Shown here: piece by piece, positions 7,551-16,245 of the stretch
Layout: the number at the start of each line of letters is the position of its first letter
How positions within the stretch are numbered: position 1 is the stretch's first letter
Assembly: GCF_050847355.1 (NCBI RefSeq)
Contig: NZ_CP193755.1
Location: 620,001 to 684,000 of the forward strand
From: Limimaricola sp027213785
GTDB taxonomy: Bacteria; Pseudomonadota; Alphaproteobacteria; Rhodobacterales; Rhodobacteraceae
Length of the DNA stretch: 64,000 nt
Direction: 5' to 3'
The notes under the pieces: model-generated
Databases searched by the model: none
What the model saw: only the letters and a program-made list of their open reading frames with translations
Told to the model about the DNA's origin: nothing
Translations under genes and position numbers: made by a program

Positions 7551-9446
7551 ATGGGCTTTGCGGGCATTGCCGATCGCGCGGCGATCGAGGCCGAGAAGAG
7601 TTGGGAGGCGCAGGGCCAGCCCGCGACCACTCACGGCCTGCTGGAACGGACCGCGAAGGCCTTTCCCGAACGCTCGGCGCTCAGCTTCCAGCTCTTCTCG
7701 GACCCCAAGGCCCCGGCTGAGACCCTGAATTGGGCGGAACTGCACGCGAAATCGGTGCAGACCGCTAACCTCCTGCGTGAGCTAGGCGTGGGCGAGACCG
7801 ATGTGGTGGCGTTCCTGCTGCCGAATTGCACGGAAGTGGTCCTGAGCTATCTGGGCGGCCAGATCGCGGGGGTGGTGAACCCGATCAACCCGCTGCTCGA
7901 TGCCGGGCAGATCGGTGCGATCCTGCGCCAGACCAACGCCAAGGTGCTGATCACGCTCAAGGCCTTTCCCAAGACCGATGTGGCGCAGAAGGCCGCCGAG
8001 GCGGTGGCGCTCGCGCCCAACGTCCAGACCGTGATCGAAGTCGACCTGCATCGCTACCTCACCGGGGTGAAGAAGCTGATCGTGCCGCTGATCCGGCCCA
8101 AGGTCCCGGTTCGGCACAAGGCGCGGGTGCTCGACTTCAACCGCGAGATCGCCAAGCGTCCCAGCAAGCTGGCCTTCGCCGACAGCGCCGGCGACAGGGT
8201 CGCGGCGTTGTTCCATACCGGTGGTACCACCGGTATGCCGAAGGTGGCGCAGCACCGCTATTCGGGCATCGTCTACAATGGCTGGCTCGGCCAGAGGCTG
8301 ATGTTCTCGGACCGCGACAATATTATCTGTCCGCTGCCGATGTTCCACGTCTTCGCGGCGATCGTCATCATGGGGTCGTCGCTGGCTTCGGGCGCGCATG
8401 TGATCATGCCGACCCCGGCGGGCTATCGCGGCGACGGAGTGTTCGACAATTTCTGGAAGCTGATCGAGCGCTGGAAGGTGAGTTTCGTGATCACCGTGCC
8501 GACCGCGATATCGGCGCTGATGCAGCGCCCGGTGGACGCCGACATCTCGACGCTGAACCTCGCCTTTTCCGGCTCGGCCCCGTTGCCCGTGGAACTCTAC
8601 AAACGCTTCGAAGAGGCCGCGGGCGTCACGATCTGCGAAGGCTACGGTCTGACCGAGGCGACCTGTCTCGTCTCGATCAACCCGCCAGAGGGCGAGAAGA
8701 AGGTGGGCTCGGTCGGCGTGCCGTTCCCCTACACGCAGGTGCGGATCATCAACCCCGATACCGGCGAGGACTGCGCCCCCGACACGGTGGGCGAGATCTG
8801 CGTCTCCAGCCCCGGCGTGGCGCGGGGCGATACCTATACCGACCCGCTCAAGAACGAACATCTCTACTGGCCGGGCCCGGCGCATGAGCACCAGTTCCTG
8901 CGCACCGGCGATCTCGGTCGGGTCGATGCGGATGGCTATCTCTGGATCACCGGACGCGCCAAGGATCTGATCATCCGCGGTGGCCACAACATCGACCCTG
9001 CCGAGATCGAGGAGGCGCTTGCCGCGCATCCCGCTATCGCCTTTGCCGGCGCGATCGGCCAGCCCGATGCCCATGCCGGCGAGATCCCTTGCGTCTATGT
9101 CGAACTGTGCGACGGTGCGAGCGCGACCGAGGCCGAACTGCTCGAATATGCGCGCGAGCACGTGCCCGAAAAGGCGGCGAGGCCGCGCCATCTCGAGATC
9201 CTTCCCGAGTTGCCGAAGACGGCGGTGGGCAAGATCTTCAAGCCTGAGCTGCGCAAGATGGCGATTGCACGCGTCTATGACGCCGCGCTGGCCACGGCCG
9301 GGGTCGGGGCGGAGGTGGCCGAGGTGGTCGAGGACAGCCGCCGCGGTCTCGTCGCGAAGATCCGCCGCACCGGTACCGCCACGGAGGCCGATGCCGCCAA
9401 GGCGCTCGGCGCCTTTACCCGGCCCTGGGACTGGATCGGCGATTGA
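7551..9446 (+). CDS. acyl-CoA synthetase (AMP-forming)
   Basis: 631 residues. Activates a carboxylic acid to acyl-AMP and then acyl-CoA. ANL-superfamily motifs are intact: P-loop HTGGTTGMPKVAQH near residue 220, ICEGYGLTEATC near 360, the RTGDLGRVDADGYLWITGR hinge near 450, and the C-terminal catalytic lysine in KTAVGKIFKPELR near 560. The C-terminal 60 residues extend past the usual end, as in the roseobacter form. Start at 7551 is chosen for GGGAGG seven bases upstream and for the family-like N-terminus; the open frame back to 7431 has no such support. The chain length of the acid is not readable. Confidence 0.88.
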   Translation: MGFAGIADRAAIEAEKSWEAQGQPATTHGLLERTAKAFPERSALSFQLFSDPKAPAETLNWAELHAKSVQTANLLRELGVGETDVVAFLLPNCTEVVLSYLGGQIAGVVNPINPLLDAGQIGAILRQTNAKVLITLKAFPKTDVAQKAAEAVALAPNVQTVIEVDLHRYLTGVKKLIVPLIRPKVPVRHKARVLDFNREIAKRPSKLAFADSAGDRVAALFHTGGTTGMPKVAQHRYSGIVYNGWLGQRLMFSDRDNIICPLPMFHVFAAIVIMGSSLASGAHVIMPTPAGYRGDGVFDNFWKLIERWKVSFVITVPTAISALMQRPVDADISTLNLAFSGSAPLPVELYKRFEEAAGVTICEGYGLTEATCLVSINPPEGEKKVGSVGVPFPYTQVRIINPDTGEDCAPDTVGEICVSSPGVARGDTYTDPLKNEHLYWPGPAHEHQFLRTGDLGRVDADGYLWITGRAKDLIIRGGHNIDPAEIEEALAAHPAIAFAGAIGQPDAHAGEIPCVYVELCDGASATEAELLEYAREHVPEKAARPRHLEILPELPKTAVGKIFKPELRKMAIARVYDAALATAGVGAEVAEVVEDSRRGLVAKIRRTGTATEADAAKALGAFTRPWDWIGD

Positions 9447-9465
9447 TGCACCGGCATTGATGGCT

Positions 9466-9493
9466 GGACCCCGCCGCCGGAGCGGCGGGGTCC
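9466..9493. terminator. hairpin terminator shared by convergent genes
   Basis: A perfect 12-base stem (9466-9477 with 9482-9493) closed by CGGA, followed by ATTT on the plus strand. It lies 20 bases after the acyl-CoA synthetase stop and just beyond the end of the small minus-strand gene, so it can serve both. Confidence 0.75.
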
Positions 9494-9496
9494 ATT

Positions 9497-9703
9497 TCAG
9501 ATCGACCCACCCTTCGACGGCCCGCTCTGAGGCACGGCCCAATCGAAGGCGCGCATCGGCGCCGAGATCGCCCTGGCGATGATGGCATCGCCAGGCGACA
9601 CGGGCGGCTCGTTCGGCTGCGACGGCAAGCTCGAGGTCCCCGACATCGCAAGGACGACGATCGCCCCGAGGGCCAATGGTAGCAGCGGATCTATGGTAGG
9701 CAT
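9497..9703 (-). CDS. small hypothetical membrane-anchored protein
   Basis: 68 residues from the ATG at 9703 (MPTIDPLLPLALGAIVVLAM), with GAGAG about eight bases upstream. One hydrophobic segment at residues 7-20 is followed by a polar, proline-rich part ending PSKGGSI. It could be a single-pass membrane protein with the C-terminus outside. No family was recognised. The tight fit between the shared hairpin and tRNA-Thr, and the ribosome site, favour a real gene, but it is short. A GTG at 9721 in frame is an alternative start. Confidence 0.4.
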   Translation of the reverse strand: MPTIDPLLPLALGAIVVLAMSGTSSLPSQPNEPPVSPGDAIIARAISAPMRAFDWAVPQSGPSKGGSI

Positions 9704-9852
9704 GAGAAAACTCTCGAACACTGGTCAAACAACACAACCATTAGGAGAGTAAAAATTACCTTACGCAAGTCTAGGCGTTGTATCGGCGAGCGAAACGATC
9801 CCGCTGCAGCAGCGCTGCACTCGTTCATTTGGACTTGTCGGGGGGAGGGAGA

Positions 9853-9927
9853 TGGTGCTGCAGGAGAGGATTGAACTCTCGACCTCACCCTTACCAAGGG
9901 TGTGCTCTACCACTGAGCTACTGCAGC
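9853..9927 (-). tRNA. tRNA-Thr (GGT anticodon)
   Basis: Read on the minus strand, a seven-base acceptor stem gctgcag pairs with ctgcagc, followed by discriminator A and an encoded CCA. The anticodon arm cacccTTGGTAAgggtg carries GGT, and the T arm contains GTTCAATCC. All arms fold, so the gene looks functional. Confidence 0.95.
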
Positions 9928-10087
9928 GTCTCGTCTGGGCGGGCTTTTACCTGCCGTGACAGCGAGCGCAAGAGCTTTTTGACCTGCTTGACGCCGGGGC
10001 GGGCTGCTACGCTCCAACTTGACCCAACTTCCTGCCGTGCCGGCAAGGAACTGGACGCTTGGGGGGGAGAACGCTATCTGCGCAGGC

Positions 10088-10246
10088 ATGAAAACACCCC
10101 GTCAGGACCCGCCCCGCGCGGCAGATCGCAGCGATCGGCTGAAGGCCGCCCTCAAGGCCAACATCGCCCGCCGCAAGGCGCAGGCGCAGGCCCGCGCCGC
10201 CGGAGCCCGGCCCGATGACGCCCCAGACGCAGAAGAGAAAGAGTAG
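10088..10246 (+). CDS. small basic/charged hypothetical protein upstream of murA
   Basis: 52 residues from ATG 10088 (MKTPRQDPPRAADRSDRLKA). The central RSDRLKAALKANIARRKAQAQ is a strongly basic helix and the C-terminus is acidic. It ends five bases before murA, which suggests co-transcription. Small proteins of this kind before murA are common in Rhodobacterales as unnamed ORFs; the function is unknown. An earlier in-frame ATG at 10019 would add 23 residues that look like untranslated sequence. Confidence 0.6.
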   Translation: MKTPRQDPPRAADRSDRLKAALKANIARRKAQAQARAAGARPDDAPDAEEKE

Positions 10247-10251
10247 CAGGC

Positions 10252-11517
10252 ATGGATTCGATCATCGTACGCGGCGGCGCCGAGCTTCGCGGCCAGATCC
10301 CGATCGCGGGCGCCAAGAACGCCTGCCTCGCCCTGATGCCGGCCACCTTGCTCTCCGAAGAGCCGCTGACCCTCACCAACGCGCCGCGTCTCTCGGACAT
10401 CCGCACCATGACGCAGCTGCTCGAATCGCTCGGTGCCGAGGTGTCCTCGATGCAAGGCGGCAAGGTGATCGCCATGTCGACGCATGACCTCGGCTCGACC
10501 CGCGCGGACTACGAGATCGTCCGCAAGATGCGCGCCTCGAACCTCGTGCTCGGCCCGCTGCTGGCACGGGCGCATGAGGCGGTGGTCTCGCTGCCCGGCG
10601 GCTGTGCCATCGGCGCGCGCCCCATGGATATCCATATCGAAGCGCTCGAGGCGCTCGGTGCGCAGATCGAGCTCAAGGACGGTTATCTGCACGCCGTGGC
10701 CCGCGGCGGCCTCAAGGGCGGCCGGGTGAAGCTGCGCTTTGCGTCGGTGGGCGCGACCGAGAACGTCCTGATGGCCGCGACCCTCGCCAAGGGCACGACG
10801 CTGATCGAGAATGCGGCGCGTGAGCCCGAGATCGTCGATCTGGCGCGTTGCCTGCGGGCGATGGGAGCGCAGATCGAAGGCGAGGGCAGCTCGACCATCG
10901 AGGTGCAGGGCGTCGACCGGCTGCACGGGGCCACGCATCAGGTCGTCACCGACCGGATCGAGCTTGGCACCTACATGCTGGCGCCGGCCTTCACCGGCGG
11001 CGAGGTTGAATGTCTGGGCGGCAAGCTGGAGCTGATCGGCGCCTTCGTCGAGAAGCTCGACATGGCCGGCATCGACGTGACCGAGACCGAGGCCGGACTC
11101 AAGGTGAAGCTGCGCGGCGACCGGCCGCGCGCGGTCGACGTGATCACCGAGCCGTTCCCGGGATTCCCCACCGACCTGCAGGCGCAGATGATGGCGATGC
11201 TCTGCACCGCGCAGGGCACCTCGCGGCTCGAGGAGAAGATCTTCGAGAATCGCTTCATGCATGCGCCCGAGCTGGTACGCATGGGCGCGCGGATCGAGGT
11301 GCATGGCGGCCACGCCACGGTGACCGGCGTCGACAAGCTCAAGGGCGCGCAGGTGATGGCGACCGACCTGCGGGCGAGCGTCTCGCTGATCCTCGCCGGC
11401 CTCGCGGCCGAGGGTGAGACGGTGGTGAACCGGGTCTACCACCTCGACCGGGGCTACGAGCATGTCGAGGACAAGCTCGGCGCGGTGGGCGCGCGGATCG
11501 AGAGGGTGAGCGCATGA
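10252..11517 (+). CDS. murA: UDP-N-acetylglucosamine 1-carboxyvinyltransferase
   Basis: 421 residues, standard length. Catalyses the first committed step of peptidoglycan synthesis, moving enolpyruvate from PEP to UDP-GlcNAc in the cytoplasm. The catalytic cysteine is in LPGGCAIGARPMDIHIEALE near residue 117, so a fosfomycin-sensitive type. Also visible are the N-terminal GGAELRGQIPIAGAKNA and the EPFPGFPTDLQAQMMAM block. Its last codon overlaps the DUF2948 start by four bases (ATGA). The preceding 52-residue ORF is five bases upstream. Confidence 0.97.
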   Translation: MDSIIVRGGAELRGQIPIAGAKNACLALMPATLLSEEPLTLTNAPRLSDIRTMTQLLESLGAEVSSMQGGKVIAMSTHDLGSTRADYEIVRKMRASNLVLGPLLARAHEAVVSLPGGCAIGARPMDIHIEALEALGAQIELKDGYLHAVARGGLKGGRVKLRFASVGATENVLMAATLAKGTTLIENAAREPEIVDLARCLRAMGAQIEGEGSSTIEVQGVDRLHGATHQVVTDRIELGTYMLAPAFTGGEVECLGGKLELIGAFVEKLDMAGIDVTETEAGLKVKLRGDRPRAVDVITEPFPGFPTDLQAQMMAMLCTAQGTSRLEEKIFENRFMHAPELVRMGARIEVHGGHATVTGVDKLKGAQVMATDLRASVSLILAGLAAEGETVVNRVYHLDRGYEHVEDKLGAVGARIERVSA

Positions 11518-11990
11518 CCGAGACACGCGACGCGACATTCGAGGAGGGCGTGCAACGCCCGCTCCGGCTCAAGGCCCTGGATGGCGACGACGTGCAGGTG
11601 ATCTCGGCGCTGGTGCAGGATTCCGTCCTGCCCGCCTCCGAGATGGCGTGGAAAAAGAGCGAGCGGCGCTTCGCGATGCTGCTCAACCGGTTCCGCTGGG
11701 AAGACCCGGTCACCACGCGCGAGGCCGAGCGGGTTCAGGCGGTGCTGTGCATCGAGAACGTGACGGCTGTCCGCGCGCAGGGGCTCGACCCAAAGGACCG
11801 CGACACGGTGCTGTCGCTGCTCGCCGTGGTGTTCGAGGCGGGTGAGGATGAGCCCTCGGGCACGATCCGCCTGATCCTCGCGGGCGATGGCGAGATCGCG
11901 GTCGAGGTGGAGGCGCCGGAACTGCTTCTGCGTGACGTGACGCGCCCCTACGCGGCCCCTTCGGGCAAGGCACCGCACCACCCGGAGTGA
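11514..11990 (+). CDS. DUF2948 family protein
   Basis: 158 residues. Matches DUF2948, an alphaproteobacterial family without known function: LRLKALDGDDVQVISALVQD near the start, MAWKKSERRFAMLLNRFRWE in the middle, and IRLILAGDGEIAVEVEAPE near the end. Translation is probably coupled to murA through the ATGA overlap, and hisD follows after about 80 bases. The murA-DUF2948-hisD-UPF0262-phosphatase order recurs in this bacterial order. Confidence 0.85.
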   Translation: MTETRDATFEEGVQRPLRLKALDGDDVQVISALVQDSVLPASEMAWKKSERRFAMLLNRFRWEDPVTTREAERVQAVLCIENVTAVRAQGLDPKDRDTVLSLLAVVFEAGEDEPSGTIRLILAGDGEIAVEVEAPELLLRDVTRPYAAPSGKAPHHPE

Positions 11991-12072
11991 ACCCGGGCCC
12001 GCGGCATGCGGCAACTGGACGGTTGAGCAGGACGGCGGGCAGGGCTATGCCCCTGAGCCGAAGGAGACCGCC

Positions 12073-13383
12073 ATGCCGCACCGCCTGTCCAGCACCGATC
12101 CCGATTTCGAGGCCCGCTTCGCCGCGCTGCTGACCATGAAGCGCGAAGACAGCCCCGACGTGGACGATGCCGTGGCCGCGATCATCGCCGATGTGCGGTC
12201 GCGCGGCGATCTCGCACTGGTCGACTACACTTCGCGCTTCGACCGCATGGCGCTGCCGGTGGAACGGCTGCGCTTCACCTCGGAGGAAATCGAGGCGGAA
12301 TGCGAAAAGGTCTCTGACGAGGATCGCGCCGCGCTAGAACTCGCGGCCGAGCGCATCCGCGCCTATCACGCGCGCCAGATGCCCGAGGATCAAAGCTGGA
12401 CCGACGAGGCAGGGGCGATGCTGGGCTGGCGCTGGACCCCGGTTTCGGCGGCGGGGCTCTACGTGCCCGGCGGTCTGGCCTCCTATCCCTCCTCGGTTCT
12501 GATGAACGCGGTGCCCGCCAAGGTGGCCGGTGTCGAGCGGCTGGCGGTGACCGTGCCGACGCCGGATGGGCTTGCCAACCCGCTGGTGCTGATGGCCTGC
12601 CGTATCGCCGGAGTGGACGAGATCTACCGGATCGGCGGCGCCCAGGCGATCGCGGCGCTGGCCTATGGCACCGAGAGCATCGCGCCGGTGGACAAGATCA
12701 CCGGGCCGGGCAACGCCTATGTGGCAGCGGCCAAGCGGCGCGTCTTCGGTCGGGTCGGCATCGACATGATCGCCGGGCCCTCGGAGATCCTCGTCATCGC
12801 CGATGCCGACAACGATCCCGACTGGATCGCGCTCGATCTGCTCAGCCAAGCCGAGCATGACGAAAGCGCGCAATCGATCCTGATCACCGATGATGCCGGT
12901 TTCGGCGACAAGGTGGCCGCCGCCGTGGAGGCGCGTCTGGAGACGCTGGAGCGGCGCGTCATCGCCGGCGCCAGCTGGCGCGATTTCGGTGCCATCGTCA
13001 CCGTACGGGATCTGGAGGAGGCGGCGCGGCTGGCCGACCGTGTCGCGGCCGAGCATCTCGAGCTCTGCGTGGCCGATCCGGAGGCGCTCGCGGACAGGAT
13101 CAGCCATGCGGGAGCTATCTTTCTCGGCCACTGGACGCCGGAGGCGATCGGCGACTACATTTCGGGGCCGAACCACGTCTTGCCCACGGCGCGGTCGGCG
13201 CGGTTTTCCTCTGGGCTGTCGGTGATGGATTTCCTGAAGCGTACCACATTGTCGAAGATGACCCCCGAGGCGTTGGCCGCGATCGGCCCCGCCGGCGCGC
13301 GTCTGGCGCGGGCCGAGAGCCTCGAGGCGCATGGGCTGTCGCTGACCGCCCGGCTCGACCGGCTGAACCGGAGCACGACATGA
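12073..13383 (+). CDS. hisD: histidinol dehydrogenase
   Basis: 436 residues. Performs the last two oxidations of histidine synthesis, L-histidinol to L-histidine with NAD and zinc. Clear blocks: GLYVPGGLASYPSSVLMNAV, KITGPGNAYVAAAKRRVFG, AGPSEILVIAD, LLSQAEHDESAQSILIT (with the conserved Gln/His metal ligands) and SGPNHVLPTARSARFSSGL. The start follows AAGGAG at a good distance. The stop overlaps the UPF0262 start by four bases. The other his genes are not in the window. Confidence 0.97.
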   Translation: MPHRLSSTDPDFEARFAALLTMKREDSPDVDDAVAAIIADVRSRGDLALVDYTSRFDRMALPVERLRFTSEEIEAECEKVSDEDRAALELAAERIRAYHARQMPEDQSWTDEAGAMLGWRWTPVSAAGLYVPGGLASYPSSVLMNAVPAKVAGVERLAVTVPTPDGLANPLVLMACRIAGVDEIYRIGGAQAIAALAYGTESIAPVDKITGPGNAYVAAAKRRVFGRVGIDMIAGPSEILVIADADNDPDWIALDLLSQAEHDESAQSILITDDAGFGDKVAAAVEARLETLERRVIAGASWRDFGAIVTVRDLEEAARLADRVAAEHLELCVADPEALADRISHAGAIFLGHWTPEAIGDYISGPNHVLPTARSARFSSGLSVMDFLKRTTLSKMTPEALAAIGPAGARLARAESLEAHGLSLTARLDRLNRSTT

Positions 13384-13841
13384 CCCGGATCGCCGAAATC
13401 CGGCTGCATGACGCGGGTCAGACGCCGACGCCCGAGATCGAGCAGGAACGCCGCGTCGCGGTGTTCGACCTGCTGGAAGAGAACAGCTTTGCCCTGCCGG
13501 GGCGCGACATGGGACCCTACCACCTGAGCCTTGGGATCCGCGAGAAGCGGCTGGTCTTCGACGTGGCCAATACCGAAGGCGAGCGCGCGGCCGAGTTCCA
13601 CCTGTCGCTGGGGCCGTTCAGGCAGGTGGTGAAGGATTACTTCCAGATCTGCGAAAGCTACTACGACGCGGTCAAGACCTTGCCGCCGAGCCAGATCGAG
13701 ACGATCGACATGGCCCGGCGCGGCATCCATAACGAGGGCGCGCGGGTGCTGCAGGAGCGGCTGGAGGGAAAGGCCGATGTCGATACCGACACAGCACGCC
13801 GGCTCTTCACCCTCATCTGCGTGCTGCATTTCGGGGCCTGA
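13380..13841 (+). CDS. UPF0262 family protein
   Basis: 153 residues, the normal length. UPF0262 is restricted mostly to alphaproteobacteria and has no known reaction. Recognisable parts are RIAEIRLHDAGQTPTPEIEQ, PYHLSLGIREKRLVFDV, and the C-terminal RGIHNEGARVLQERLEGKA. The ATGA overlap with hisD and one-base gap to the phosphatase gene place it in the hisD operon. Confidence 0.9.
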   Translation: MTRIAEIRLHDAGQTPTPEIEQERRVAVFDLLEENSFALPGRDMGPYHLSLGIREKRLVFDVANTEGERAAEFHLSLGPFRQVVKDYFQICESYYDAVKTLPPSQIETIDMARRGIHNEGARVLQERLEGKADVDTDTARRLFTLICVLHFGA

Positions 13842-13842
13842 C

Positions 13843-14325
13843 ATGGAGTTGGCCGCGACAGTGCAGCCGCTTCCGCAATCGGTTCTGTTCTGCTGCGATC
13901 ACAACGCCGTCCGGTCACCCATGGCCGAGGCGATCATGAAGAAGTTCTATGGTTCCGACTGCTATATCCAGTCGGTCGGCGTAAAGAACGACCTCGAGAT
14001 CGACGGCTTTGCCATCGCGGTCTGCGCCGAAATCGGCGTGGAACTGCACCGGCACCGCTCGCGCAGCTTCGACGAGATGCATGATTGGGGCGATGACCTG
14101 TCATCCTTCGATCTGGTCCTCGCGCTGTCGCCCGCGAGCCAGCGTCGCGCGCTGGATCTGACCAGCTACTTCCATCTCGACGTGGAGTACTGGCCCGTGC
14201 TCGACCCTACCGGTCTCGGCGAGGGCCGCGAAGAGCGGCTGCGCAGCTACCGCCAGACCCGCGACATGATCATCGAGCGGCTGATCGAGCGCTGGGGGCC
14301 GCCCCGCGAACGGGCCAATCCTTAG
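13843..14325 (+). CDS. low-molecular-weight phosphatase family protein
   Basis: 160 residues from ATG 13843. The phosphate loop CDHNAVRSPMAEA near residue 19 fits the CX5R(S/T) motif of the low-molecular-weight protein tyrosine phosphatase/arsenate reductase fold. The general-acid aspartate is expected in PVLDPTGLGEG near residue 125. The second loop residue is Asp rather than the usual hydrophobic/small residue, so substrate may differ from phosphotyrosine. Fifth gene of the murA-to-phosphatase run; a bidirectional terminator follows. A longer frame exists upstream but overlaps UPF0262. Confidence 0.85.
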   Translation: MELAATVQPLPQSVLFCCDHNAVRSPMAEAIMKKFYGSDCYIQSVGVKNDLEIDGFAIAVCAEIGVELHRHRSRSFDEMHDWGDDLSSFDLVLALSPASQRRALDLTSYFHLDVEYWPVLDPTGLGEGREERLRSYRQTRDMIIERLIERWGPPRERANP

Positions 14326-14355
14326 AACTCCCCTGGCCCCACGCGGGAGGCCACG

Positions 14356-14385
14356 AAAAAGGCCGCCCCATGGGGCGGCCTTTCG
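14356..14385. terminator. bidirectional Rho-independent terminator
   Basis: The palindrome ggccgccccatggggcggcc (14361-14380) is preceded by AAAAA and followed by TTTCGTT, so each strand reads a stem and a U-rich tail. It separates the phosphatase gene from the convergent PRC-barrel gene. Confidence 0.85.
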
Positions 14386-14403
14386 TTCGAGAAGGAGCGA
14401 GGC

Positions 14404-16011
14404 TTACTGCTCGACTTCCTGCATCGACTCGAGCTGTTCCTCGGTGGCTTCGATGAAGACGCGGACTTCACCGGCTTCCGAGCGCAGCACGCTCATCTGG
14501 TCGAAGGGGATGGCGACGGGCTTCTCGCCGATGCCGAGGAAACCGCCGACTTCGACCACGACGTCCTGGATCTGGCCCTGATCGTCGACCATGATGTCGC
14601 CGATGTCGCCGATCCGCTCGTCATTGATGCCATAGACGGTCGAACCCTCGAGGTCGGTAACCGCGATCTCGTTGGCGGGAACCATCGCGAAGCCTTCACG
14701 CTCGACCACCGGGCCGGTGCTTTCGATCACGGCTTCGTCGGTCATCTCGGCGGTCTCGGCCTCGACGGTCTCCACTTCAGCGACCTCGCCCTCGACTTCG
14801 GCTTCGGCCTCGGCGGCCTCGGTCTCGATCGCGGCTTCGGCCTCAGCGGCCTCGGATTCGATCTCGGCGCCGGCCTCGGCCATCTCGGCCTCTACCTCTT
14901 CGGCGGCACCTTCGACTTCGGCACCGGCTTCGGCCAGTTCGGTCTCGGCCTCGGCTTCGAGCGCCTCTTCGGTGTCGACGGCAGCCTCGGACTCCATCTC
15001 GGCCTCGGCCTCGGGGTTGTCCATGGCGGGGGCGGCTTCGCCTTCCATCGCGGCTTCGTTGATGGTCACCACCGGCTCGCCGGTCTGCACCATCTCGATC
15101 ACCGGCTCACCGGCCTGGGTGAACTCGATCACCGGCTCGGCGCTCTCGAAGCGAATCTGCGGCTCGGCGCGCTGCACCGAGACATTGGCGTTCTCGCCGT
15201 CGCGGCTCTCTTCGTAGGTGATGGTCGGCTCGACCGTGGTCAGCTGCACTTCCGCGTTCTCGAGAGCACGGGCTTCGCCCGCGGCTTCGCCGGTGGCGAA
15301 GGTCTCGCCGGTGGCGCGGTCCGTCACCTGGATGCCGCCTTCGGAGCCTTCCGGGGCACGCTGCAGTTCAAGCTCGACCTGCGGGCGGGCCTGCGTCACG
15401 GTGACGACCGGGTCGGCCTGACGGATCTCGACCTGCGGCTGGGCGTTGGCCACGTCGACCGTCGGGTCGGGCATGGTGATGATGATCTCGGGCGCCGGTT
15501 GCTCGATGCGGATCGTCGGCTGCGGCATGTCCATGGTGATGGTGGCGGGCGCCTGGCGGATCAGGATCTCGGGCTGACCCTCGCTCACGGTCACGTCGGG
15601 AGTGGCGTTCGACACCATCACGTCGGTCTGGCCGCTCTCGACATTGACCGTCGGGGTCGACTGCTCGAGATAGACCATGCCCTCGATCACGACCTCGTCC
15701 TCGAGGCGAACCGTGGCGGTCTCGGTTTCGGCCAGTTCGGCTTCCGCCTCGGCACTCTCGCCCTCGACCGCAACGATGCGCTCGAGTTCGACATAGGCGA
15801 CGGCGCACTGCTCGTTGTCCTGCGCCTCGATCAGCGCGGCGATCTCCTCCTCGGTCATGGGGGCATCGGCCGGCACGCCATCGGCCATCCGGTCGGTCAG
15901 CAGCAGTTCCAGGTCGGAACAGGTCGCATCCGTGGTCTGCGCCTGGGCTGCAGCCGCCAGCGGCAGGGTCAGCGCCGTCGACAGCAGAAGCTTGGTCATC
16001 CGCGTGGTCAT
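14404..16011 (-). CDS. secreted nonapeptide-repeat protein with PRC-barrel domain
   Basis: 535 residues from ATG 16011 (GGGAGA upstream). Signal peptide 1-25 ends in AAAAQAQ. Residues 31-70 contain two cysteines that may form a disulfide. Residues 122-220 are eleven uninterrupted nine-residue units of the form [VI]x[VI]xxxx[PQT]x; a looser set of 9-10-residue units continues over 255-317. Residues 333-423 are almost only Glu and Ala with scattered Val/Ile, probably a long acidic helix. Residues 435-535 form a PRC-barrel (VYGINDERIGDIGDIMVDDQ; KPVAIPFDQM). PRC-barrels occur in photosynthetic reaction centre H subunits and RNA-processing proteins; in secreted roseobacter proteins their role is unknown. 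A solenoid surface protein is inferred. The upstream in-frame codon at 16047 is less likely as the start. Confidence 0.75.
   Translation of the reverse strand: MTTRMTKLLLSTALTLPLAAAAQAQTTDATCSDLELLLTDRMADGVPADAPMTEEEIAALIEAQDNEQCAVAYVELERIVAVEGESAEAEAELAETETATVRLEDEVVIEGMVYLEQSTPTVNVESGQTDVMVSNATPDVTVSEGQPEILIRQAPATITMDMPQPTIRIEQPAPEIIITMPDPTVDVANAQPQVEIRQADPVVTVTQARPQVELELQRAPEGSEGGIQVTDRATGETFATGEAAGEARALENAEVQLTTVEPTITYEESRDGENANVSVQRAEPQIRFESAEPVIEFTQAGEPVIEMVQTGEPVVTINEAAMEGEAAPAMDNPEAEAEMESEAAVDTEEALEAEAETELAEAGAEVEGAAEEVEAEMAEAGAEIESEAAEAEAAIETEAAEAEAEVEGEVAEVETVEAETAEMTDEAVIESTGPVVEREGFAMVPANEIAVTDLEGSTVYGINDERIGDIGDIMVDDQGQIQDVVVEVGGFLGIGEKPVAIPFDQMSVLRSEAGEVRVFIEATEEQLESMQEVEQ
15352..15648 (-). 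repeat. eleven in-frame nonapeptide repeats
   Basis: Encodes residues 122-220 of the PRC-barrel protein. Example units are VTVSEGQPE, IRIEQPAPE, VDVANAQPQ, VEIRQADPV and VTVTQARPQ. Hydrophobic residues at positions 1 and 3 and a Pro at position 8 in most units suggest short beta strands with turns, as in a beta-solenoid. The DNA itself is diverged, so the repeat is old and kept at protein level. Confidence 0.8.
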
Positions 16012-16245
16012 GGATCGTCTCCCGTAAAATCTTCGCTTCGGCCACACAACGGCGCATCTCCGAGGTCGTTCCCCCGAATGCCACGAAATTTTGATTGCAT
16101 CCGGGCGGCGCGATGGTGAAGCTCGCCGGGAAGCCGGCCGGACTGGACCGGATCGGGACCTGTTTGCACTTGAAACTCAGGCCCTGAAGGCGCATCTACT
16201 CCGCATGGCCCGCGTATTTCGCGGGTACCACTGGACGGAGAGACC

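Noticed and set aside
7782..9737. A 651-residue minus-strand frame across the acyl-CoA synthetase gene
   Set aside because: Shadow of a GC-rich gene: low-complexity Arg/His/Asp composition, and the plus strand encodes a full ANL-family enzyme with catalytic motifs.
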